The notes below the pieces were generated by a model, which had not been told where the DNA came from, ran no database searches, and saw only the letters and a list, made by a program, of their open reading frames with translations. Shown one piece after another: positions 8,487-16,816 of a DNA stretch of 64,000 bases. The stretch comes from Mycolicibacterium aubagnense (GTDB lineage: Bacteria; Actinomycetota; Actinomycetes; Mycobacteriales; Mycobacteriaceae). The translations under genes were made by a program, and so were the position numbers. Position 1 is the first letter of the stretch, and each line of letters opens with the position of its first letter. Location of the stretch: assembly GCF_010730955.1 (NCBI RefSeq), contig NZ_AP022577.1, positions 1,612,001 through 1,676,000 of the forward strand, written 5' to 3'.

Positions 8487-9724
8487 ATGGCCGATCAGGC
8501 ACCTGAGCCGGCCCCTGGAGCACTAGATCGTGCGGACTGGTCCCGACCTGCCACTATCTATCGACAGATGGTCGACATCGCCCGAGATCAGCGGAATTAC
8601 GTCCCGGAGTCCCTGGCAGGGTTTCTTGCCGAGATAATCGCTCGCATTTCGTCGAGTTATTTCCAAGCAGAAGAAGCTTATTTCCGATGCCTACAAGGCA
8701 TTTTCCTCAGCCAGAACCGATCTACTCGGACACGATGACTACAAACGCGCTTTGTACCACGATGAAATCTTCGTTGATCGCTATCCATACGGGCCCGCCG
8801 ACGAGCTCAACGCAAAGAACATTCGCCGACGTCCAACTCAATTGAGGCAGCTATCGAAACGGCGCGCAGACAGCGCGATTTACGCCGCCTGCTCGATGTA
8901 CTGAAACCAACACAGCTGTGCAATGGGATAATTCTAGGCGGTTCTCTCAGCTACGGTCGGTTCTTTAATGTTCTCGGCGCACGCTATGACAAAGCTTCTG
9001 ATATCGACTTAATGATCGTCTTGGATGAATATTCGCAGCTGACTGACCTTGGCGACGCCTTACGCTCCATAAGCTTCGTTTCACCAGCAAGCATCGATCT
9101 ATTCCTCAATCGCGCTAACGAGTTCAATTCAGACCAGGTTGCGTCGATGCAGGAATTTGTCGTGTTCTCGGCCAAGCTTACTTGCTGGAAAGAAATAGGC
9201 GACACCACATTGGACGGCCTTGGAGTGTCCAGCGAGTACAGTATCAGCTACACATAGTGACTGATCGTGTGTTCGACGAAATTGTGTTCAGAAATGTAGC
9301 CAAAATTTCGCTCGACACTGTTGGGCGCGGCCATTCGATTTATGACTTTCGCGAAACGAGTCCCACAAGGAAGACTACCAGCGATCATTTTCAGGCCAAA
9401 GCGCCACACTTGCGCTCGACAGTGAACAAATAGGGGAATCTTTCCTGCGAGCGACGCGTGCATTCCACATCGATGGCGAGACGGACAGCCTCTACCGGGA
9501 ATGTTCCAAAACACCATCCTCCCCGCATTTGATTTACAACCCCAATCATCCCTTGATCTCCGGCGAAAAGTTGATGCATTCCGCTGGAAGATGGTTGACA
9601 GACTTCGCTACGAAAGAACAAACGGCCCGACGAGCATCTGCGACTTGGGTTATGCCATACGCGTAGCGAAGTGTTCTCGCCGCATATGATCCGGGCAATC
9701 GATGCAAGCACACTATTGGCATGA
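8487..9724 (+). pseudogene. Decayed nucleotidyltransferase of a second cassette, several frameshifts
   Basis: The ATG at 8487 follows GGGGAGG (8472-8478). Piecing together frames gives one protein: an N-terminal helical part (8487-~8665, then another frame), then from ~8840 a nucleotidyltransferase core with LGGSLSYGRFFNV and SDIDLMIVLDEY (GGS plus DxD), and a C-terminal part spread over three frames to TGA 9722-9724. At least four indels (near 8668, 8840, 9255 and 9385-9500) are needed, so this is a real pseudogene rather than one base-calling error. It ends 13 bases before the deoxyribosyltransferase-like gene, as in an operon. The low GC and codon use differ from the core genes and point to horizontal origin. 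Confidence 0.65.
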
Positions 9725-9737
9725 AAGGTGGCACAAA

Positions 9738-10268
9738 ATGCCGAACTACATCGACACCGCCAGAACTTGGGTTGAAGGAGTCTTAGGCGCAAGGCTTACA
9801 TTGACCAATAGTAGTCAGTCGAAGTACAATAAAGACGATATGCGTGTTTTCGTCTCGTGCCAGATCGAAGAAAAAGAAGCAGTGCGGAAAGCCTATTCCG
9901 CATTTGAGGCTGCCGGCATGGTAATTACCCATGATTGGACTCGCACCGATGAGATCGGCGACAAATACAAGCGAGCCGACGAAGCCGGGCGACGCGCGAA
10001 GCTAGATATCGACGGTGTGTGCAATTGCGATATCTACGTGCTTCTGTCCAGCAACGAAAAGGTTGGCAAGGGTATGTACGTCGAACTCGGCGCGGCCCTA
10101 GCCCTCTCCGAGACCAACGATGGCCCCGAAGTCTACGTTGTCGGACCGATGAACCACTTATCGATCTTCTACTTGCACCCCGCCGTGACACATTACGACA
10201 CCATCGATGACTTGATCTTCGACCTGACGTCGCGTCGCGGTACAGACAGGATACTGAGCAACGCCTAG
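9738..10268 (+). CDS. Nucleoside 2-deoxyribosyltransferase-like (TIR/NDT-fold) protein
   Basis: The start at ATG 9738 follows AAAGGTGG; a later ATG at 9840 (MRVFVSCQI) is also possible. The core has a first beta strand RVFVSC, a THDWT segment, a D-I-Y-V-L-L strand and the motif GMYVELGAALAL, in which the Glu corresponds to the catalytic residue of N-deoxyribosyltransferases. This fold hydrolyses or transfers nucleosides, and related domains act as NAD- or nucleotide-processing effectors. The immediate upstream partner is the decayed nucleotidyltransferase, so the pair resembles a sensor/effector cassette. The role in defence is inferred from context only. Confidence 0.6.
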   Translation: MPNYIDTARTWVEGVLGARLTLTNSSQSKYNKDDMRVFVSCQIEEKEAVRKAYSAFEAAGMVITHDWTRTDEIGDKYKRADEAGRRAKLDIDGVCNCDIYVLLSSNEKVGKGMYVELGAALALSETNDGPEVYVVGPMNHLSIFYLHPAVTHYDTIDDLIFDLTSRRGTDRILSNA

Positions 10269-10307
10269 GCAGAACGCCCGGTAGCGGCGCAAGCGACGGC
10301 GTGGACG

Positions 10308-10400
10308 TCACCGCTTGCGCCGCTCGATACCGAGAATCTTGACCCGCTCAAATGGACGGTATGTCCGCGTCCGGTAAATCTGCTCGTCGCCTATCTCCAT
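10308..10400 (-). pseudogene. Truncated small mycobacterial-type hypothetical protein
   Basis: The ATG at 10400 opens a 30-codon frame with a coherent N-terminus (MEIGDEQIYRTRTYRPFERV) that stops abruptly 40 bases before the end of the convergent gene. It looks like the 5' part of a longer gene cut at the junction. It is not assigned to any family with certainty. Confidence 0.35.
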
Positions 10401-10420
10401 AGGCCAAGCGTTGCAGACGT

Positions 10421-10711
10421 TTACGGCTGACGGCGAGGCCAACCACGTCGAAAGTAGGCCGCTCGCGGGTCCGGCTCTTTGGGCGCGTTGAGCGCGTTGA
10501 AATCCGGCGACCCTATAATCCACGTGACGGCCTCGGATGGCAGGTACACCTCGCCATCGCTGCGTTTCCAGTACGCGCTATCCTGCGCAGGACCACCGAG
10601 CCGGGCTATCTCCGACTGGGCGTATGGCGAAACCGGCGACCAAATGCTATTCACCAGTACCCGGCGAATCTCAATATGGAGCTGCGGCCACCAGTGCGCG
10701 ATATCACTCAC
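10421..10711 (-). CDS. Hypothetical protein, 96 residues
   Basis: The GTG at 10711 opens a protein-like sequence (MSDIAHWWPQLHIEIRRVL, then a GPAQDSAYWKR segment) with normal amino-acid composition to about residue 85. The last residues (FRRGWPRRQP) look out of frame, and an alternative frame continues into the small ORF at 10308-10400, so a frameshift near 10440 is possible. It lies just downstream of the Lsr2-like gene on the same strand. No family was recognised. Confidence 0.45.
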   Translation of the reverse strand: MSDIAHWWPQLHIEIRRVLVNSIWSPVSPYAQSEIARLGGPAQDSAYWKRSDGEVYLPSEAVTWIIGSPDFNALNAPKEPDPRAAYFRRGWPRRQP

Positions 10712-10747
10712 TCGACATTATCCTCAACAGCTACGCGATCCTGGCCG

Positions 10748-11097
10748 CTAATGGGCCGCTTCGAACGCTTCCACTATCTCCGCCTTGATCCGCCCGCGGT
10801 CAGAGACCTCATAGCCTTCGTCACGCGCCCACTCGCGAATAGCTGTCAGCTGTTCCTTAGGGGTTGCACCAGATGTGCTGGCGGACTTCGCCGCTCGGCG
10901 GCCGCGACGGCCACCAACCTTCGTGGCAGCCTCAACGTAGGGCTTCAGCGCCTTGTCCAGTTTCGCCACATTCGCCGCAGACAGATCGATCTGGTAGTCG
11001 ACACCACGCAGCGAGACGTAACTCGCTCGCCTTCACCCTCCGGAATATCGGAGCCATTGATGTCATCAATCAGTTGGCGAAGAATACGCTCGGCCAT
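10748..11097 (-). pseudogene. Lsr2-like nucleoid-associated protein, one-base deletion
   Basis: The ATG at 11097 (AAGGA upstream) opens with an Lsr2-type dimerisation domain (ILRQLIDDINGSD). The frame then changes near 11018 and continues as SLRGVDYQIDLSAANVAKL, a basic GGRRGRR linker, and the DNA-binding domain AIREWARDEGYEVSDRGRI. The last motif is the AT-rich minor-groove binder of Lsr2. Length and domain order match Lsr2 (about 115 residues) apart from one missing base. Lsr2 silences horizontally acquired AT-rich DNA in mycobacteria, so an island-borne copy could act as a competing or stealth silencer. The C-terminal domain alone might be made from GTG 10969. Confidence 0.8.
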
Positions 11098-11199
11098 TAT
11101 TCATTCCTTTTTCCGCTGGCAGTTTTCCGATACTGTACCAGCGAGATTTCATGAGAACCTTTGAATCTAGGCGCGGAACTGCGGCGGAACGTAAACGCC

Positions 11200-11529
11200 T
11201 CATGAGGTATCTCGCCCGGTCGGCGTCTCATAAATACTTATACCGCGCTCGTCGCGAACGATTTGCATGTCGGAGCCCACCGGGAAGTCATAGATACCGA
11301 TGAGCGCCGGCTCGATGTTACAAACATCGTTGAAGGCAACGATCTGCCAGTTGCTCTTATCCTGCAGGTACTCACTGGTGTCGATATGACTCATGATCTG
11401 CCAACCGTTGTCGGCCCCGCCAGTTGACGGCACCCGCACCATCCAGCGCACCAGACCACGGCGCTCCAGCACGTTCGTGGTCGCCAGACAGGCACCCGAT
11501 TTCGGGATGAACTCGATGTAGTCGGCCAT
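11200..11529 (-). CDS. Imm33-like (DUF2185) immunity protein
   Basis: This is a 109-residue protein with the typical DUF2185 pattern: SGACLATTNVLERRGLVRWM, then DNGWQIMS, IDTSEYLQD, IEPALIGIYDFPVGSD and IVRDERGI. Proteins of this family are predicted immunity proteins of polymorphic toxin systems. It ends a minus-strand string of immunity-type genes and lies seven bases downstream of the preceding gene. The cognate toxin is not present next to it. Confidence 0.7.
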   Translation of the reverse strand: MADYIEFIPKSGACLATTNVLERRGLVRWMVRVPSTGGADNGWQIMSHIDTSEYLQDKSNWQIVAFNDVCNIEPALIGIYDFPVGSDMQIVRDERGISIYETPTGRDTS

Positions 11530-11535
11530 GATGCG

Positions 11536-11880
11536 CTACGCCTCAGGAACTCTCGGGTACCAGGCCGGAACCGCTTCCGGCGGACGCGGATACTTCTGCA
11601 AATCCTCGATGTAGGCCGCATCCTCGAGCGGCGCGAACCAGGCTGGCTTGTCGTCGTAGTTGAACGAGAATCTGAAATGTCCCTCACTAGTGACGTGCAG
11701 AACCGTTGATAACCACGCACCTTTGCCCAGACTCGCCATTTCGTGGCGCAGCTCATTCATCACGCGAATGAGTTCACGCGGAACCCTGAGCGACTCAGTT
11801 CGGCCACTGGGGAAGGTGGCCGTGAGCAGTGATTCACCAACGGGACCAGCCTTCCGATACTCCAAGGTCCGGTGGGTCAA
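11536..11880 (-). CDS. YezG/DUF600-like immunity protein, possibly N-terminally altered by an IS
   Basis: The 114-residue frame starts at TTG 11880, close to the left end of the IS256-type element. The second half (FRFSFNYDDKPAWF, then KYPRPPEAVPAWY) resembles the DUF600/YezG family of immunity proteins, which have a YDxxP-type strand and a Pro-rich tail. The native start may have been displaced by the IS, because the open frame continues upstream toward the element. It is co-directional with and adjacent to the Imm33-like gene. Confidence 0.5.
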   Translation of the reverse strand: MTHRTLEYRKAGPVGESLLTATFPSGRTESLRVPRELIRVMNELRHEMASLGKGAWLSTVLHVTSEGHFRFSFNYDDKPAWFAPLEDAAYIEDLQKYPRPPEAVPAWYPRVPEA

Positions 11881-11902
11881 GTCCAGGGACGTGGTGTATG
11901 AC

Positions 11903-13213
11903 GTCGTCGTGTGATTCTTCGAGGTAGTTGGGTCAGGCGGGCAGTGCCGCGGGGGTAGCCTCCTGTTCGGTTGGGGTGTCGTTGACGGTGCGTGATTTGC
12001 TCAGAACGTCGAGGCCGAGGTAGCGCCGCGACTCGGCCCATTCGTCGTGTTGTTCGGCCAGCACTGCTCCGACGAGACGGATCAGGGCCGCGCGGTCGGG
12101 GAAGATGCCCACGACGTCGGTGCGCCGGCGGATCTCCTTGTTGAGTCGTTCCTGGGGATTGTTGCTCCAGATCTGGCGCCAGATCTGCTTGGGGAACGCG
12201 GTGAACGCCAGCAGATCCGGCCGCGCCGCTTCGAGTGATCGGCGACATTGGGCAGCTTGTCGGACAATGCGTCGATGATCCGATCATATTGAGCAGCAAC
12301 GGATTCAGCGTCAGGTTGGTCGAACACCGAGTGCAGCAGGGTGCGCACCCAGGGCCACGAACTCTTGGGGTGACGGACATCAGGTTGGTCGTGTAGTGGG
12401 TTCTGCAGCGCTGCCACGCCGCTCCGGGCAGGGTGGCCCCGATGGCGGCGACCAGCCCGGCGTGGGCGTCGCTGGTGACCAGTTTGACCCGGACAGGCCG
12501 CGGGCGGTCAACGACCGCCAGAACGTCAACCCGCCCCGTCCTCAGCGGTCGTGACATCGATTCCCAGGATCTCGCGGTAGCCCTCGGCGTTGACCCGACG
12601 GCGATCAGGGCGTGCACGTTGACCACCGGCCGGCTTCACGCACCTTGAGCACCAGAGCGTCCGCAGCGACGAACGTATACGGGCCGGCATCGAGCGGCCG
12701 GGTCCGGAACGCCTCCACGGCGGCGTCGAGTTCCTTGCCATCACCGACACCTGCGACTTCGACAACGACGTGATGCCCAGGGTCTCGACCAGCTTGTCCA
12801 TCCGCCGCGTCGAGACACCAAGCAGGTAACACGTCGCCACCACCGTGGTCAGGGCCCGCTCGGCGCGTTTACGGCGCTCCAGCAGCCAGTCCGGGAAGTA
12901 GGATCCTTGCCGCAGCTTCGGGATCGCAAGATCCAAGTCCCTGCACGGGTGTCGAATTGACGGTGTCGGTAGCCGTTGCGGGGTGGTGCGCTCAGCCGAG
13001 CGTTCGCCGTAGCCGGCACCGCATAGGGCGTCGGCTTCGGCGCCCATCAGGTGTGGATGAACGTGGCCAGCAGCTCGCGCAGCTCGTCAGGATGGGCAGT
13101 GGTGAGTCGTTCGGCCAGCACAGTGGGCAGATCGATATTGTGGGCAGTGGTCATCGCGTCGATTCCTTTGCTCGAGTGACTTTGGACGGTCTCTCGAAGA
13201 ATCACGCGATGAC
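11903..13213 (-). mobile_element. IS256-family (IS1081-like) insertion sequence, inactive
   Basis: Imperfect inverted repeats bound the element: GTCGTCGTGTGATTCTTCGA at 11903 onward and the inverse of GTCATCGCGTGATTCTTCGA ending near 13213. Between them lies one transposase reading frame broken several times. No clean 8-9 bp target duplication was seen at the flanks, so the edges may have been rearranged. Confidence 0.75.
11933..13154 (-). pseudogene. IS1081-like mutator transposase with multiple frameshifts
   Basis: Assembled across frames, the sequence closely follows IS1081-type transposase: LMGAEADALCGAGYGERS, IPKLRQGSYFPDWLLERRKR, ATCYLLGVSTRRMDKLVETL, KELDAAVEAFRTRPLDAGPY, TSDAHAGLVAAIGATLPGA, QIWSNNPQERLNKE-like text and an ending at TGA 11935-11933. 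The start is ATG 13154. At least six indels separate these blocks (the first right before LMGAEAD near 13050), so no transposase can be made. The number of indels shows this copy is older than the IS3 copies. Confidence 0.85.
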
Positions 13214-13227
13214 CTTCAATCACTCGG

Positions 13228-13392
13228 CTACGACACGCCGGTACCGCTGATCAGGTCCGACTCGTACACCACCTTGATGGACGCAACCGTCCGGTGCGTC
13301 CAGCCGTCCTCGGGCAGGATGTAGAACAGCAGCTTGCCAGCGTCTTCCTGGATGAGCCCGATTCGTACCAGGTACGGCGGCTGGTCAGTCAT
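13228..13392 (-). CDS. Short hypothetical protein (54 residues), probably truncated
   Basis: The ATG at 13392 opens MTDQPPYLVRIGLIQEDAGK and ends at TAG 13230-13228, just outside the IS256-type element. It reads like the N-terminal part of an immunity-type protein whose remainder was removed when the IS entered. There is no recognised family. Confidence 0.4.
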   Translation of the reverse strand: MTDQPPYLVRIGLIQEDAGKLLFYILPEDGWTHRTVASIKVVYESDLISGTGVS

Positions 13393-13398
13393 GGAGCC

Positions 13399-13440
13399 GC
13401 TCGGTATGACACTTCGTCAAGCACGTTCGCGACCACAGCT
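13399..13440 (-). pseudogene. C-terminal remnant of an Imm52-like gene
   Basis: The minus strand encodes VVANVLDEVSY, a diverged copy of the common ending (TLAANGLDEVPH / TLAANELDEVPH) of the two Imm52-like genes at 14367 and 16076. It is the leftover of a third family member in the array. Confidence 0.5.
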
Positions 13441-13499
13441 TCGGTCCGACCGCCTCATCGACCTCAACATCCGCAAGATCGTAAAACCCGCAGTGCCTC

Positions 13500-14120
13500 C
13501 TAAGCGTTCGCTCGTCTGACGTGCGGCGGTGGCGAACCGGGTCCGTGTTCGTTCCCGTAATCCCACAGCTGCCTGGTGAAGTACAGGTACACCTCGATCG
13601 AATCGTGGTTCAGGTTGGACAGCTCGCGTTTCCCACCGTAGAAGGCCGGAACGTTGGCACCGGCACACCAGTCGAATTCGAGGCGATCGATGGCAACCTT
13701 AGCCAACCACTCTTGAAATAGGTTGGGCAACAAGAAGTCTTGGGCCATCGTCGTGCCGAGTGCCTGTTCAAATCGATGAACATCAACCCATGGCGTCACC
13801 GAACCATCGAAGGCGTCCAGGACTACGACCGTTCGAGCTGATTCGGTGCGGTCAGGCATGCCTTCGGGGGTGAGCCGACTCGTGACGGCATACTGCCGAG
13901 CTAGCCAGTCGAACGCAAACACTTCTGTGACAATGCCTCTCGTGCGGAACATGGCATCGACCAGTTCTTGGCCGATCTGGGCTGACATCGCATCGTGGAA
14001 GCGGAGCAGCCCACCATTGAGCGAGCGACCACACCAACCTTGATCGGCGAAGTAGCCGCCGATGAGGTTCGGCCGCCAATCGTCCGACGACCGGACCGGC
14101 GGGTCGAATGAATACTCCAA
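13500..14120 (-). CDS. Tdi1-like immunity protein
   Basis: This 206-residue protein starts at TTG 14120. It has the pattern of the T6SS-immunity Tdi1 family: GRSLNGGLLRFHD, FAFDWLARQYAV, a central hydrophobic strand (TVVVLDAFDG), an FQEWLAKV helix and a C-terminal NLNHDSIEVYLYFTRQLWDY corresponding to the NLExxDxxVYW block. In this context it is probably an orphan immunity gene against a type VII toxin, not a type VI one. The last residues (GPGSPPPHVRRANA) look less conserved. Confidence 0.6.
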   Translation of the reverse strand: MEYSFDPPVRSSDDWRPNLIGGYFADQGWCGRSLNGGLLRFHDAMSAQIGQELVDAMFRTRGIVTEVFAFDWLARQYAVTSRLTPEGMPDRTESARTVVVLDAFDGSVTPWVDVHRFEQALGTTMAQDFLLPNLFQEWLAKVAIDRLEFDWCAGANVPAFYGGKRELSNLNHDSIEVYLYFTRQLWDYGNEHGPGSPPPHVRRANA

Positions 14121-14211
14121 GTCAGGTCCTCACGTCACTGGTAGTCGTAATGCACAAACGCGACGGTGTCAGCGTCCCCCTACGGCGCGATGTCCTGCGG
14201 GCAGACCCGCG

Positions 14212-14343
14212 TCACCAGTCGTCGTTTTCGTCTTCCTCCACAGGCGGACGCGGCCTCCGCATCACCACCGCCGCCCAGATCAAGCCGCCAATCAGCGCAG
14301 CGACCACCAACAAAAAGACGAACTGCCCCGCCAAGTAGTCCAT
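14212..14343 (-). CDS. Small single-pass membrane protein (43 residues)
   Basis: The ATG at 14343 is preceded by AGGGGGAGGATGAC, a strong ribosome binding site. The product has one hydrophobic helix (FVFLLVVAALIGGLIWAAVV) and a short tail rich in Arg/Pro then Glu/Asp, ending at TGA 14214-14212. It sits 23 bases after an Imm52-like pseudogene in the same direction. A membrane immunity protein is one possibility. Confidence 0.55.
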   Translation of the reverse strand: MDYLAGQFVFLLVVAALIGGLIWAAVVMRRPRPPVEEDENDDW

Positions 14344-14366
14344 GTCATCCTCCCCCTCGCAGCCGC

Positions 14367-15083
14367 TCAGTGCGGCACTTCGTCAAGCCCGTTCGCGGCC
14401 AGCGTCTCCGTCAGCGCTGCAACAACGCTCTTGGCAGGCCAATCGTCCGGTGCCGAGATCAACGTTCCCCCAGCCAATTCCGTCGCGGTCAGACCATCTG
14501 CTACCCAGTTCACCGTTCCGACCTCACCGCTGATCCAGGTGCGGTAACTGGCGCCGATCTTCCAGTTACCACGTCGCGCAAGGCGGCTCGCCGCGGAATC
14601 GGTCAGCGTCAACGTCGCCGGACGCCACGTGGACGCTACAGCCGCACACCGCGTCACCGGTTTCGCTGGTGATACTGCCGGGCATCGTCTCCCACAAATC
14701 GATATGGAGGTGACGCGCAGGCAATCGCCCGCCGAGACCGACGTGCCCAGCATGTATCGCGACCTTGGCACTCATGGCGAGACCCACGCCCATCAAGACC
14801 AGCGAGTAGCCCTCCCGGGCAGCACTTCACCCGCCTCCCCATCGGGCAGCGCCTCGCGTACCGGGTTTCTACGAACGATGTCGGCCAACGCCTCAGGGGT
14901 GCCTTCCCAGCACTGCCAGCGGCGGCCGTTCGGGAAGTCCCAATGGGTGATCCCCAGCTTCCCACCGAGCCGAGTTGGAAATGCGTCGGCGCGTGCAGCA
15001 ATCCATTCAGGTGTCTCGCCCGAAGTAACCCAGAACGAGTTCACAAAAGACTTCGCTGCCCAAACAGGAGATGCAGCGGTCAT
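14367..15083 (-). pseudogene. Imm52-like immunity gene with two frameshifts (copy 2)
   Basis: Start is ATG 15083, two bases after the previous stop (TAATATG). Joined across three frames it gives FWVTSGETPEWIAARADAFP, HWDFPNGRRWQCWEGTPEAL, then in another frame a stretch with AIHAGHVGLGGRLPARHL, and in a third RRGNWKIGASYRTWISGEVG with the ending TLAANGLDEVPH at TGA 14369. The layout is collinear with the copy at 16076-16808. The Imm52 assignment rests on the N-terminal pattern (a short strand, then AARADAF, then a Trp); these are predicted antitoxin proteins. Confidence 0.55.
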
Positions 15084-15084
15084 A

Positions 15085-15566
15085 TTAGAGCACGATGTCC
15101 TGCGGACCGACTTCGGCGACCGTCTCATCGACGAACTTCACAGCCACGCCCAGCTCTGGTTCCCACGTGCAGTCGAACAACAGCCCGATCACGCGCTCAT
15201 CGGAGTTGCAGGCAGGAACTGGAACGAAAAAACGTGGTCGGCGTGAGCAATTCGACCAAGCCGCTTTCGTCACTGATGATCGGCATGAGTTTGTCAGCAT
15301 CGGCGCCGAACTGTTCACGCAAGCCGGGGCGACGCTCAAGATACTCGGCGTAGAGCGCATCCTCGGCCTGGGCGCACAACTGGTCCATCTGCAAGTTGAA
15401 CGCTTGCACCGCTTCTCGCTGTAGTGGTTCGACCGGCTCGCCTTCCTCCCAACCACCGAGAACCAGCGGCACCGTCACCTCGCGTCCGAAAAAAGGCGTA
15501 GGTATACGCACCCAACCATCCGCGCGCGTCGTCGAAGGCAATATCGCCAAGTACGGGGTCGGTCAC
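15085..15566 (-). pseudogene. DUF6985-like immunity-type gene with frameshifts
   Basis: The GTG at 15566 overlaps the stop of the SUKH-like gene (GTGA). Pieces from three frames join to one protein: MTDPVLGDIAFDDARGW, then IPTPFFGREVTVPLVLGG and a long helix (LQREAVQAFNLQMDQLCAQA), and finally LLFDCTWEPELGVAVKF with the ending VGPQDIVL at TAA 15087-15085. Breaks lie near 15520 and 15245. The strand-helix-W(D/E)PE layout resembles DUF6985 proteins found beside polymorphic toxins. Assignment is by eye only. Confidence 0.5.
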
Positions 15567-16027
15567 GGAACTCGTTCCCAGTACTTCTCGGCGTGTTCTG
15601 CCACGTAGCGACTCAACATGTCGGACAGCGATTCGAACCAGTACCAGTTGTCACGGGGATACGAACCTGTTGAAATCAGCACCGCGCCGTCGGCGTCAAT
15701 GACCAGCATGTCGGTGTCACCAACGAATTCACCGAGCACCCAGTCCCCTGCCGAAATCTCGTAACCCGCCTCCACGCGATCAGTTGCGCGGTTCCTCGAC
15801 TCCTCCGGGCTGTACAACATCAACCCGCAGATGCCGAACTGTTCGTCCACCAGCAGTGGGCCGCCGGATGTCCGTGACCACAACGCGCGCAGCTGCGTAG
15901 AAGCATCCTGCGGGAGGTCGCCACTAGTGATGCTGATGCCAGCAACGAGCCGGCAAGTCAGAATCACCCCGTTCAGCTCTGGTGCCGGGACGGAGGCGTC
16001 GCGGTAGTTCTCGAGGAACTCGAACAT
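15563..16027 (-). CDS. SUKH/SMI1-like immunity protein
   Basis: This 154-residue protein with start ATG 16027 appears intact. The central part SGGPLLVDEQFGICGLMLYS and the block GDWVLGEFVGDTDMLVIDAD followed by SYPRDNWYWFESLSDMLSRY match the general SUKH immunity layout (a strand with GxF.GD.., then a Trp-rich helix). It is embedded in the immunity gene string downstream of the type VII toxin. Confidence 0.6.
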   Translation of the reverse strand: MFEFLENYRDASVPAPELNGVILTCRLVAGISITSGDLPQDASTQLRALWSRTSGGPLLVDEQFGICGLMLYSPEESRNRATDRVEAGYEISAGDWVLGEFVGDTDMLVIDADGAVLISTGSYPRDNWYWFESLSDMLSRYVAEHAEKYWERVP

Positions 16028-16075
16028 GCGCTAACTGACCCACGCAAGTCTTGCGGTCATCTGCGTTCCTTCAGG

Positions 16076-16808
16076 CTAGTGCGGCACTTCATCAAGTTCG
16101 TTCGCGGCGAGCGTCTCCATCATCGCCGCGACGACCCGCGCGGCAGACCAGTCATCGGGCGCTGAAATCAATATTCCCCCAGCCAGTTCCGTTGCCGTGA
16201 GTCCATCGGCAACCTGGTTAACCGCTCCGACTTCGCAGCTGATCCAGGTGCGGTAGCCGACGCTGATCTTCCAGTTGCCGCGCCGCGCTAGCTGACGCAC
16301 GGGATTGTCGGACAACACGAACATCGCCGGGGTCCACGCCCGCGCCACAGCATCACATACAGCGTCACCGTCAGCTCCCGTGATGGCTCCGACGTACCTT
16401 TCGCGCAATTCGACGTTGAGGCGTCGACGCGGCAGCCGACTCCCCACCGCAGGATGACCGGCTGCGATCCAGACTCGCAGCGAAACGCGCGGACCGGCGC
16501 CAGAAACCACGAAAGAGTAGCCTTCGCCTTCTCGCGCGTCGCCGATCTCCTCAGACCCGCCCACAAGTTCCCGCACGGGGTTACTGCGCACGAGGTCCGC
16601 AAGCGCATCCTGAGAGCCCTCCCACCTGACCGCTAGTTAGCCGCCATTCGGATATGTCGAACGGTGACGTCAGCTCACGTAGCAGTGCATCCGTGCGGGC
16701 GGCGATCGATTCCGGCGACTCGCCAGCAGCTACCCAGACGGCGCGCACATTGGCATCCTGGCCGCCCCACGCGGGTCTGATAGTTGAGGTGTCCATGGCA
16801 GCATTCAT
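16076..16808 (-). pseudogene. Imm52-like immunity gene adjacent to the toxin (copy 1), one frameshift
   Basis: Two frames join near 16630. The first part (start ATG 16808 or 16796) reads VRAVWVAAGESPESIAARTD and FDISEWRL; the second continues RWEGSQDALADLVRSNPVRE, then GYSFVVSGAGPRVSLRVWIA and RRGNWKISVGYRTWISCEVG, ending TLAANELDEVPH. One missing base separates them. It begins eight bases after the toxin stop, the classical place for the cognate immunity gene. If the frameshift is real, the toxin has no intact cognate partner here. Confidence 0.6.
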
Positions 16809-16816
16809 CCTAATTC

